Shown here: positions 45,046 through 51,633 of the stretch, one piece after another
Layout: each line of letters opens with the position of its first letter
How positions within the stretch are numbered: position 1 is the first letter of the stretch
DNA from: an uncultured bacterium
Lineage (GTDB): Bacteria > Verrucomicrobiota > Kiritimatiellia > RFP12 > UBA1067
Length of the DNA stretch: 57,864 nt
Assembly (NCBI GenBank): GCA_902780865.1
Contig: CACZHC010000010.1
Span: 1 to 57,864, forward strand
Direction of reading: 5' to 3'
Made by a program: the position numbers and the translations under genes
Notes under the pieces: model-generated
The model's database searches: none
Told to the model about the DNA's origin: nothing
The model's input: the letters and a program-made list of their open reading frames with translations, nothing else

Positions 45046-46187
45046 GAGCTTTGCGTGGGTGTGCTTTTCCTGTATTCTCGCATTGTCAGTCCTGTGCGGG
45101 CGAGAAACATCTTCTTGACGAAGGCGTCGGAACGATAACCGCAGTGAGTGACCACGGTGGCGATTGGAAGCCGTGTTCTTGAAAGAAGATCGCACGCCTT
45201 CTCGAAGCGGTGCTCGTGTATTTCCGCAAGCATTGTGCGCCCCGTCTCCTTCTTGAACTGGAGCGTCCCCATCCTTCGCGAGCAGCCCATGTCCTTGATG
45301 ATGTTGTCAAGGCGTATCGACTGGCTGCAGGCGTTGCGGCGTATATATTCCAATGCGCGTCTTACGCGAGCGCTTGTCCCTGACGGAGCTGCGGTCGATC
45401 CTCTTCGTACAAGCCGCAACGGCCCATAGAACTCGACTCTTTCCTTTTTCCTCTTTCCTTTCCTCTTTTTCTTTTCATCGATTTCTTCCGCAAGCATCTG
45501 CGCGAGACGATAGCCAGCTCCTTCAAAGTCCGGTTCTGCGCTCGTAAGCCCCGGCGTGACGGATTCACAGAACATTTCATCGTTGTCGATTCCGGCAATT
45601 GCGACATCGTCGGGGATGGATAGCCCGGCGGTCGTCGCGGCATGATAGGCCTTGACTGCGCAGTCGTCGTTCGCGCCGAGTATTCCGCAGGGCTTGGGTA
45701 GCGCACAGATCGCTTCTCTTAGCCCTGTCTGCGGCAAAACCGTCACCGAAGACCCGGCGGCACTCGCGTCCTTTCGGAACTGCATAAAACGGTCGTTGTC
45801 CCAGTGTAGTTTCTTCCCAGTTCCGATGTATGCGTATGATTTGCAGTTGAGCTTCAGAAGCTCTCCTCCTGCGATGGAGGCTTCGGCTGCCGAATCGTGC
45901 AGCAGGCAAGGATGTCGCTTCGAGCGGTGCGCGGGATTCTGGTCGAGGTATACGGTTGGAATATCTCGAAAAAGCAGGTCGGGCGGCGCACCGTTGCTCA
46001 TCGCGCAATCGACAAGGCATCCTATCGGCCTCCACTCGTCTAGGGAGCTGCGTATTTCGTCTGGGGTCGCATAGCGACCGATCACCTGCACGAACCATCC
46101 GCGTTCCTGCGCGAACATGTGCACCCCCGCAAGCTTCTGTCGCCAGCTTTTGCGAAGCGTCGACTGAAAGAAGAGTATGATTTCCAT
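45036..46187 (-). CDS. XylR-like AraC-family transcription regulator with LacI-type sensor domain
   Basis: 383 aa. Residues 1-265 resemble a periplasmic-binding-protein-like sugar sensor (GAPPDLLFRDIPTVYLDQNP, GILGANDDCAVKAYHAATTAGLSIPDDVAIAGIDNDE). Residues 280-383 are two helix-turn-helix motifs of the AraC type (ALEYIRRNACSQSIRLDNI, CDLLSRTRLPIATVVTHCGY). This layout is that of E. coli XylR and relatives that activate sugar-use genes. A Lys/Arg-rich linker is encoded by a period-7 array. The start is ATG 46187, 6 bases after a minus-strand TATACT, so leaderless. It is divergent from the DUF5107 gene. Confidence 0.88.
   Translation of the reverse strand: MEIILFFQSTLRKSWRQKLAGVHMFAQERGWFVQVIGRYATPDEIRSSLDEWRPIGCLVDCAMSNGAPPDLLFRDIPTVYLDQNPAHRSKRHPCLLHDSAAEASIAGGELLKLNCKSYAYIGTGKKLHWDNDRFMQFRKDASAAGSSVTVLPQTGLREAICALPKPCGILGANDDCAVKAYHAATTAGLSIPDDVAIAGIDNDEMFCESVTPGLTSAEPDFEGAGYRLAQMLAEEIDEKKKRKGKRKKERVEFYGPLRLVRRGSTAAPSGTSARVRRALEYIRRNACSQSIRLDNIIKDMGCSRRMGTLQFKKETGRTMLAEIHEHRFEKACDLLSRTRLPIATVVTHCGYRSDAFVKKMFLARTGLTMREYRKSTPTQSSRR
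45437..45471 (-). repeat. Period-7 pyrimidine array inside the regulator gene
   Basis: On the plus strand CTCTTTC, CTTTTTC, CTCTTTC, CTTTCCT, CTTTTTC. Read on the minus strand as the KKKRKGKRKKER linker between sensor and DNA-binding domain. Confidence 0.6.
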
Positions 46188-46193
46188 GTGCAA

Positions 46194-46199
46194 AGTATA
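46194..46199 (-). promoter_or_regulatory. -10 promoter of the XylR-like regulator (leaderless)
   Basis: TGATATACT on the minus strand, with TATACT ending 6 bases before ATG 46187. The box lies 12 bases from the inverted-repeat module of the divergent gene. Confidence 0.55.
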
Positions 46200-46210
46200 T
46201 CATATTCATT

Positions 46211-46281
46211 GCCCTAATGGATATGAATTTTTGTCATAAACGGGCATGTTGGTCGTGAGGTGGTCTGGTATAATACGATGC
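46211..46281 (+). promoter_or_regulatory. 64-bp promoter module, copy A (leaderless start)
   Basis: GCCCTAATGG at 46211, ATAAACGGGC at 46236-46245 directly followed by ATGTTG, then 17 bases to TATAAT at 46269. The distance from GCCC to TATAAT is 58 bases, the same as in copies B and C. ATG 46282 follows 7 bases after the box. It lies between two divergent genes, so it is not a terminator. Confidence 0.7.
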
Positions 46282-46803
46282 ATGAAACAAATCAATGTCT
46301 TTACGGTCGTTGCCTTCTTTGGTTGCTTTGCCGCAGTCGGAGAAGTCTTTTTCAAGGAAGATTCTGTCGTCCTCCCGACGTATGCGCCGGGTGGATACGA
46401 CAAGACGCCGCTCTTCTACACGGGGCGCGTCTATCAGGGTGCGCAAGGACGCGTCTACCCGTATCCGATGCAGGACGTCCTGCACGATGAGAAGTTCGAC
46501 GAGACGTACAAGTACCTGACGCTCGAGAATGACTGGCTTCAGATGGGGCTTCTTCCCGAGCACGGCGGACATCTCCTCAACTTCACCGACAAAGCGACCG
46601 GTTTTGAGACCTTTTATCGCCAGCATGTCATAAAGCCCGCGCTCATCGGAATGCTCGGCGCGTGGATATCTGGCGGCGTCGAATGGAACTTCCCGCACCA
46701 CCACCGCGCGACGACGGCGATGCCCATCGACTGGCGGGCGGTCGAGAACGCGGACGGATCGAAGACGATCTGGATCGGCGAGACGGAGCTGCCGCCGCCT
46801 TAA
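46282..46803 (+). CDS. DUF5107/TPR protein, N-terminal fragment (gene frameshifted)
   Basis: 173 aa. Signal peptide (FFGCFAAVGE), then the DUF5107 start: VVLPTYAPGGYDKTPLFY, YPYPMQDVL, LENDWLQMGLLPEHGGHL. This is a domain of secreted carbohydrate-associated proteins that are normally followed by TPRs. The frame ends at TAA 46801, but the next frame reads LKWTIGLSLLPDRAVL across the same place and joins the following ORF, so one base is extra (or two missing) near the GCCGCCGCC run at 46792-46800. The intact gene would span 46282-49674. Confidence 0.75.
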   Translation: MKQINVFTVVAFFGCFAAVGEVFFKEDSVVLPTYAPGGYDKTPLFYTGRVYQGAQGRVYPYPMQDVLHDEKFDETYKYLTLENDWLQMGLLPEHGGHLLNFTDKATGFETFYRQHVIKPALIGMLGAWISGGVEWNFPHHHRATTAMPIDWRAVENADGSKTIWIGETELPPP

Positions 46804-46843
46804 ATGGACGATTGGCCTCTCGCTTCTCCCCGACCGCGCCGTT

Positions 46844-49519
46844 TTGAAGGCGGAGAACGTCTTCATGAACCGCCAGCCGTGGATCGAGTCGATGATCTAC
46901 TGGGCGAACGTGTCCGTTCACTGCGGCGACGACTATCAGATTCTCTTCCCGCCGTCCATGCACCTTGGCTTCGACCACCACAAGAACTACTGGACGAGTT
47001 TTCCGATTGGCCCCAGGAAGGAGGAGGTGGAGCTTCTTCCATCTCAGCGCTCGAAGTATGCGGACGACATATCGGGCACGATGGACCTTTCTTGGTGGAA
47101 GAACTTCACCATCGAGTCGCGTTCAATTTTCGGAATGGATCCCGACAACGCGTTCATGGCCGGCTACGATCACAAGAAGCAGTGCGGAACGGCGCATGTC
47201 TCGAACCGCCACATCACGGTCGGCAAGAAATTCTTCCTCTGGGGCAACTTCCCCGAGGCGCACGTGTGGGACAAGGTTCTCACGGACAACGACGGACCCT
47301 ACCTCGAACTGATGGTCGGCTGCTGGTCGGACAACCAGCCGGACTACTCGTGGATCGCGCCGTACGAGACGCGCAAGGTCGAGCAGTTCTGGTTTCCAGT
47401 GAAGGGGATCGGCGGCATCAAGAACGTGACGATCGACGGTGCGGTAAATGTTGACCGTCTCGCAGATGACAAGATGCTCGTCGGTTTCCACTCGACGCGC
47501 GTACTGAAGGATTGCACGATCACTCTCTTCAAGGATCGCGAGGCGGTCTTTACCGAGAAGGGCGTAGCCATCGATCCGAACGCGCCTTGGTGCAAGACGA
47601 TTGCCGCAGAGAAGGGGGTTGCTGACCAGCGCTACACGGCGGCGATAGCAGACGCTTCGGGCAAGGTGTTTCTCTCTTATACTCCAGTTCCGCCGCAGGG
47701 TGATGTAGAACTGCCGCCAAAAGTGGAGAACCCGAAGCCACCGCAGGAATACACGTCCGCCGAACTTGCCTACGAGGTGGGATTGCGCCTCGACCAGTTC
47801 CAGAACGGAATTCTCGATCCCGTGCCGTACTACAAACGCGCACTTGAAATCGACCCCGACTATTCGAAGGCCAATCTTGCAATGGGCGTGCGGTTTGCGA
47901 AGAACGGTAGCTACGCCGAGGCGAAGCCGTATCTTGAAAAGGCGGTTGCGCGCGCAACACAGAACCATACGCGCGCGCTCGACGCTGCGCCAGAATATTA
48001 CCTCGCGCTCGTGGAGCGATATCTTGGCAACCTGAAGCGTGCGGAAGACCTCTTCTGGCGCTGCACATGGCGTCTCACGCACAAGAAGGAATCGTATGTC
48101 GAACTTGCCAGAATTGCCGCGCTCAAAGGCGACTGGCAGGAAGCGCTCGCGCGAATTGACGATGCCCTCGCGCTCGGCCAGGACGAGGCGAAGCTGTGGA
48201 CGATGAAGGGCATCTTCCTGAGGAAGTTGAGAGTTGAAGAGGGAGTTTTCAAAGCATCCAACGTTTACCACTCCTACGCCGTTAAGCTCGACAGAGCGCT
48301 GAAATGTGATCCGATAGAATACTGGGCGGTGGTTGAAAAAGACGGGTTTGAAGCGGCCGAGAAGAACCGCGGGCTCAAGGCGCAGCAGCTCTTGGAGTGC
48401 GTGAGCGACTACTGGGGCATCGGATGCTACGACGAGGTAATCGCGCTCTGCGACGCCGCGCTCGCGAAAGCCGCGGCAGAAAAGCCATACGCGACCGAGG
48501 GCGCCCTGCCGCTCAAGGATACTATTGCCGCCTGCGACAGCTACAAGAACGCGCTCTTCGGCTACTTCAAGGGGGCGGCGATACTGGAAAAGTTGAAAGT
48601 TGAAAGTGAAAAGTTTAAAGTTGAGTGCAGAGTCGACAGCAACTTTAAACTTTCAACTTCAAACTTTAAACTCGCACAAGCGGCGTTTGCCGCCGCTGCG
48701 GCGATGCCCACCGACTACTGCTTCCCGAACCGGCTTGAAGAGGAAGAAGTTCTGAAGATGGCGGCGAAGGCAGCGCCAGACCTTGCGAACACCTGGTACT
48801 ATCTCGGATGCTGCGAATGGAACCACGACCGCAAAGATGCTGGCCTCGCCGACTGGAAGAAATGTGTCGTGCTGTGTGAATCCGCAAATCCTGTCAATCC
48901 TGTTAATCCTGTCAAAAAGACATCTTCCTACGCCCTTGCGCTTCGCTGTATTGGCTTTGCGCTCTCGCATCCCGGCTCGTACTTCACCAACACGGGCATA
49001 CCTTCGGGCGTCGCAAGCCGCGAGGCATACGACTATTACCTGAAGTCTCTCGAAGCCGATTCCGGCAATTTCCGCGCACTCGACGAGGCGGGCAAGCTCG
49101 CCGAGAAGCTGAACCTTCCCGCGGCGGAGCGTCTGGCGCTTATGGAAAAATATCGCGCGACGGTCGACAAGTACGATCCGTGCATCCTGCGCTACGCCTA
49201 CACGCTGAACGCGGTGGGACGCTACGCGGAGGCGCACGAGATACTGACGACGCGGCGCTTCCACGTGTGGGAGGGTGCAGACGGACTTCTCGCGCCGTTC
49301 GTGGAGTCGTGCCTTGGACTTGGAAAAGCCGCGATGGAGAAGGGCGACTACAAGTCGGCGCTGAAATTCTTCGAGGAGTCGACGACTTATCCCGAAAACC
49401 TCCAGGCGGGGCGTCCGGGCGACGCAGGCACCGAGCCGAAGAGCCGCTACTACATGGCGCAGTGCAAGAAGGCGCTTGGGGACGCGACGCGGAGTGCGCT
49501 CCGCTCATCGCTGAGCTGA
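46844..49519 (+). CDS. DUF5107/TPR protein, main part (gene frameshifted)
   Basis: 891 aa from the TTG at 46844, but coding in this frame already begins near 46792. It continues DUF5107 (FMNRQPWIESMIYWANVSVH, FPPSMHLGFDHHKNYWTSFP, YLELMVGCWSDNQPDYSWI), followed by TPR repeats from about residue 310 (YYKRALEIDPDYSKANLAMG, YVELARIAALKGDWQEALARIDDAL and more). Near the end a second frameshift occurs (about 49490): the next frame carries PLIAELKQAIKELE and stops at 49674. The two shifts cancel. Three short-repeat inserts lie in frame (48236-48262, 48591-48672, 48887-48913). Confidence 0.75.
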   Translation: MKAENVFMNRQPWIESMIYWANVSVHCGDDYQILFPPSMHLGFDHHKNYWTSFPIGPRKEEVELLPSQRSKYADDISGTMDLSWWKNFTIESRSIFGMDPDNAFMAGYDHKKQCGTAHVSNRHITVGKKFFLWGNFPEAHVWDKVLTDNDGPYLELMVGCWSDNQPDYSWIAPYETRKVEQFWFPVKGIGGIKNVTIDGAVNVDRLADDKMLVGFHSTRVLKDCTITLFKDREAVFTEKGVAIDPNAPWCKTIAAEKGVADQRYTAAIADASGKVFLSYTPVPPQGDVELPPKVENPKPPQEYTSAELAYEVGLRLDQFQNGILDPVPYYKRALEIDPDYSKANLAMGVRFAKNGSYAEAKPYLEKAVARATQNHTRALDAAPEYYLALVERYLGNLKRAEDLFWRCTWRLTHKKESYVELARIAALKGDWQEALARIDDALALGQDEAKLWTMKGIFLRKLRVEEGVFKASNVYHSYAVKLDRALKCDPIEYWAVVEKDGFEAAEKNRGLKAQQLLECVSDYWGIGCYDEVIALCDAALAKAAAEKPYATEGALPLKDTIAACDSYKNALFGYFKGAAILEKLKVESEKFKVECRVDSNFKLSTSNFKLAQAAFAAAAAMPTDYCFPNRLEEEEVLKMAAKAAPDLANTWYYLGCCEWNHDRKDAGLADWKKCVVLCESANPVNPVNPVKKTSSYALALRCIGFALSHPGSYFTNTGIPSGVASREAYDYYLKSLEADSGNFRALDEAGKLAEKLNLPAAERLALMEKYRATVDKYDPCILRYAYTLNAVGRYAEAHEILTTRRFHVWEGADGLLAPFVESCLGLGKAAMEKGDYKSALKFFEESTTYPENLQAGRPGDAGTEPKSRYYMAQCKKALGDATRSALRSSLS
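48591..48672 (+). repeat. Imperfect palindrome built of 7-base units, inside the TPR gene
   Basis: The left arm is AAGTTGA-type units and the right arm their complement (TCAACTT, TTTAAAC), with a loop of about 14 bases (48626-48639). The hairpin is read in frame as LKVESEKFKVE and FKLSTSNFKLAQ, between TPR helices. Confidence 0.75.
48887..48913 (+). repeat. Three 9-base repeats AATCCTGTC inside the TPR gene
   Basis: AATCCTGTC, AATCCTGTT, AATCCTGTC, read in frame as NPVNPVNPV. Confidence 0.8.
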
Positions 49520-49689
49520 AGCAGGCGATAAAGGAACTCGAGACGCCACAGCCGGAAATCATCAACGCCTACGCCAAGTTCGCCGGCGACAACTCGGCGA
49601 TGGAGCGTGCGGCCAAGGCACGCGAGAAGGCCGGCTTCCTCCGTTCGCTCCTCTCCGAGATCGACAGGCAGTAGAGGCGTGGATTGTGG

Positions 49690-49703
49690 TATAATCAGCG
49701 CTG
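49690..49703 (+). promoter_or_regulatory. Extended -10 promoter of the Mpv17-like gene (leaderless)
   Basis: GTGGTATAAT (TATAAT 49690-49695), 8 bases, then ATG 49704. Confidence 0.65.
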
Positions 49704-50411
49704 ATGGAAGCATGTAGAGACGGCGGGAGTCTATGGCGGGTCGGCTGGGAGTCCGTAAAGGCGAATCGGCTGCCGATGGTCGTGCTGTGGCTGCTGGCGG
49801 CGGCGTTGGTGGCGGGTTACACCTACGTGCCGTGCGTGCGGGCGGCGCTGCAACCGATCTTCGATTTCCAGACTGGCGGAGGATGGAAGGCGGCGGTTGC
49901 GAACAGAATCGCATTCTGCGGACTTCTCCCCGGCGTGTTTCTGCTTTCAATCCGCTCGATAAGGCCACCGCGCCCTCTGCTGACGGTGTTCGCCAACTGC
50001 GTGTGGATGGGGTCTTGGGGCGTGGCGAGCAATACGTTCTTCACGCTGCAGGCGCAGATGTTCGGCTCGGGGCACGACATTGCGACGCTCGTCGCAAAGG
50101 TGCTTGTCGACAAATGCGTATGGTCCGCGCTTCTCTGCGTTCCGCTCAATTCCGTGTTCTTCTTCTGGGAGGGGCGCGACTTTTCTCTCGCGCGGTGCCG
50201 CGCGGAGTGGCCGCGAAGCTACCTGCGGCAGATTTACCTTCCGATTCTTCTCGCCGATTTTTCCGTCTGGATTCCGGTTCAGTTCGCGGTATACATCTTT
50301 CCGCTGCCGCTCCAGATCCAGCTTGTCGGCTTCGCCGGGGCGTTCTGGTCGCTCGTCGGCCTCTCGTCCGGCATCCGCCTAGCTCGGGTCGGTCCGAAGA
50401 AGACGGGATGA
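49704..50411 (+). CDS. Mpv17/PMP22-like membrane protein
   Basis: 235 aa with four or five hydrophobic segments. The C-terminal part resembles the Mpv17/PMP22 signature: AKVLVDKCVWSALLCVPLN, then EWPRSYLRQIYLP, DFSVWIPVQFAVYIFPLPLQIQ and a final FWSLVGLSSG, comparable to the WP-x-VQ-NF-P-R and WN-x-LS pattern of eukaryotic members. The match is by eye and distant. Eukaryotic relatives sit in peroxisomal and mitochondrial membranes and may form channels; a bacterial role is unknown. The start is fixed by the -10 box 8 bases upstream. Confidence 0.55.
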   Translation: MEACRDGGSLWRVGWESVKANRLPMVVLWLLAAALVAGYTYVPCVRAALQPIFDFQTGGGWKAAVANRIAFCGLLPGVFLLSIRSIRPPRPLLTVFANCVWMGSWGVASNTFFTLQAQMFGSGHDIATLVAKVLVDKCVWSALLCVPLNSVFFFWEGRDFSLARCRAEWPRSYLRQIYLPILLADFSVWIPVQFAVYIFPLPLQIQLVGFAGAFWSLVGLSSGIRLARVGPKKTG

Positions 50412-50427
50412 AAGAACCCATCGCTTT

Positions 50428-50491
50428 GCCCGATTGAGCAGTTTTAATTTCCATAATCGGGTATGTTGTGCAGGGGAAGGTTTGGTATAAT
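50428..50491 (+). promoter_or_regulatory. 64-bp promoter module, copy B
   Basis: GCCCGATTGAG at 50428, AATCGGGT ending at 50462 followed by ATGTTG, 17 bases, TATAAT at 50486-50491. Arms CCCGATT and AATCGGG are exact inverted repeats with a 19-base T-rich loop. GCCC to TATAAT is 58 bases. The leader downstream carries AAAGGAG before ATG 50515. Confidence 0.72.
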
Positions 50492-50514
50492 ACAAGCAGC
50501 AAAAAGGAGACGAC

Positions 50515-51483
50515 ATGACAAAACACAAGTCTATGGGTATGGGTTTATTTGCGGCTTTCGCGGCCTGTCTTGCTTTTGCGCAGACGGCGCAATGCATGGA
50601 CGTCGTTACGATTGAAGGGTGCGAGCCGTCGCTTCTCCCGCAGGGAAAGAAATTCAAACTTGTCTGGAACGACGAGTTTGACGGCGATCGGCTGGATGCG
50701 TCGAAGTGGAGCTACCGCACCAATTTCTGGGGGCAGCGTGCCTATTGGTTCGCGACGCCCGAGGACAACGCGGTTGAAGTGAAGGACGGGCTTCTTCACT
50801 TGAAGATCGTCAAGAAGGCGGACGGACAGTTCGTGTCGCCGCAGCTCCAGACGGGCGAGCTCGTCTGGGACATTCCCCACGAGGAGAATCCCAAGGGCTT
50901 CTGGCCGCTTCCGAAGCGCGAGAAGGCGAAGTTTATGCACCGCTACGGATACTATGAGTGCCGGTGCCGTCTGCAGCAGATGCCGGGCTGGTGGTCGGCG
51001 TTCTGGATGCAGACGCCCATGCAGGGATGTTCGCTCGATCCGCGAAGAGCGGGGATTGAGCACGATATCATGGAGTCGTTCGATGTCGGAGAGGTGACTC
51101 CTCACTATTTCCACGCAAACGGTTACGGTGCGGACTATCTTGGTTTCTCCGTGCCTAGGCGTTTGAAGGGCGTAGACTCTGACACATTCAGCCGTGAAAA
51201 CTCCGTGAAGCTCGACAAGACGGCGTTTCATGTCTTCGGCATGCTCTGGGAGCCGGACGGTTACACGATTTTCATCGACGGAAGACAGCACGGCCAGAAA
51301 GTCGGACAGGGAGAAGGCGAAGCGGTTTCACAGGTCGAGGAATTCGTCCTTGTTACGACCGAGGCAAAATGGTACCGCAACAACCGCATGACTGGAAAGG
51401 GCGTCCCGGAACTTGACGCGGCAGCTGCGGCGGGCGACGATTTCGTCGTCGACTACGTGCGTGTCTACGACATCGTCGAATAG
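50515..51483 (+). CDS. Secreted glycoside hydrolase family 16 enzyme
   Basis: 322 aa with a signal peptide (ending near AQC). Jelly-roll enzyme acting on beta-1,3/1,4-glucans or galactans. The catalytic motif ExDxxE is E182-H-D-I-M-E187 in GIEHDIMESFD. Substrate-cleft residues include WNDEFDGDRLDASKW, RYGYYECRCRLQ and WWSAFWMQTP. The motif without the extra residue between D and E is the E-x-D-x-x-E form common in laminarinases and agarases/carrageenases. AAAGGAG precedes ATG 50515. Transcribed from module copy B. Confidence 0.92.
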   Translation: MTKHKSMGMGLFAAFAACLAFAQTAQCMDVVTIEGCEPSLLPQGKKFKLVWNDEFDGDRLDASKWSYRTNFWGQRAYWFATPEDNAVEVKDGLLHLKIVKKADGQFVSPQLQTGELVWDIPHEENPKGFWPLPKREKAKFMHRYGYYECRCRLQQMPGWWSAFWMQTPMQGCSLDPRRAGIEHDIMESFDVGEVTPHYFHANGYGADYLGFSVPRRLKGVDSDTFSRENSVKLDKTAFHVFGMLWEPDGYTIFIDGRQHGQKVGQGEGEAVSQVEEFVLVTTEAKWYRNNRMTGKGVPELDAAAAAGDDFVVDYVRVYDIVE

Positions 51484-51497
51484 CCGGTTGAGTGTGG

Positions 51498-51503
51498 TAT
51501 AAT
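51498..51503 (+). promoter_or_regulatory. Extended -10 promoter of the GH36-like gene
   Basis: GTGTGGTATAAT, with an ATG 10 bases downstream (51514) and the likely true start at 51634. TTTGATATGCT at 51617-51627, 9 bases before 51634, could be a second -10. Confidence 0.5.
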
Positions 51504-51633
51504 TGCACTGACAATGAGAACGACGGCTGTATTTTCGAGGTATTTCAAACGACTGAAAACAAGGTCGACTCGCCTGTTAAAGTTGACATGTCATTTGCGC
51601 ACGCATGGCAGCTCATTTGATATGCTTCAAGGC

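Noticed and set aside
50428..50462. Inverted repeat of module B as terminator of the Mpv17-like gene
   Set aside because: The T-rich stretch is in the loop, not behind the stem, and copies A and C lie between divergent genes where no transcript ends.
51514..51633. ATG 51514 as start of the GH36-like gene
   Set aside because: It would put 40 basic residues before a clear signal peptide; ATG 51634 gives a normal exported protein.
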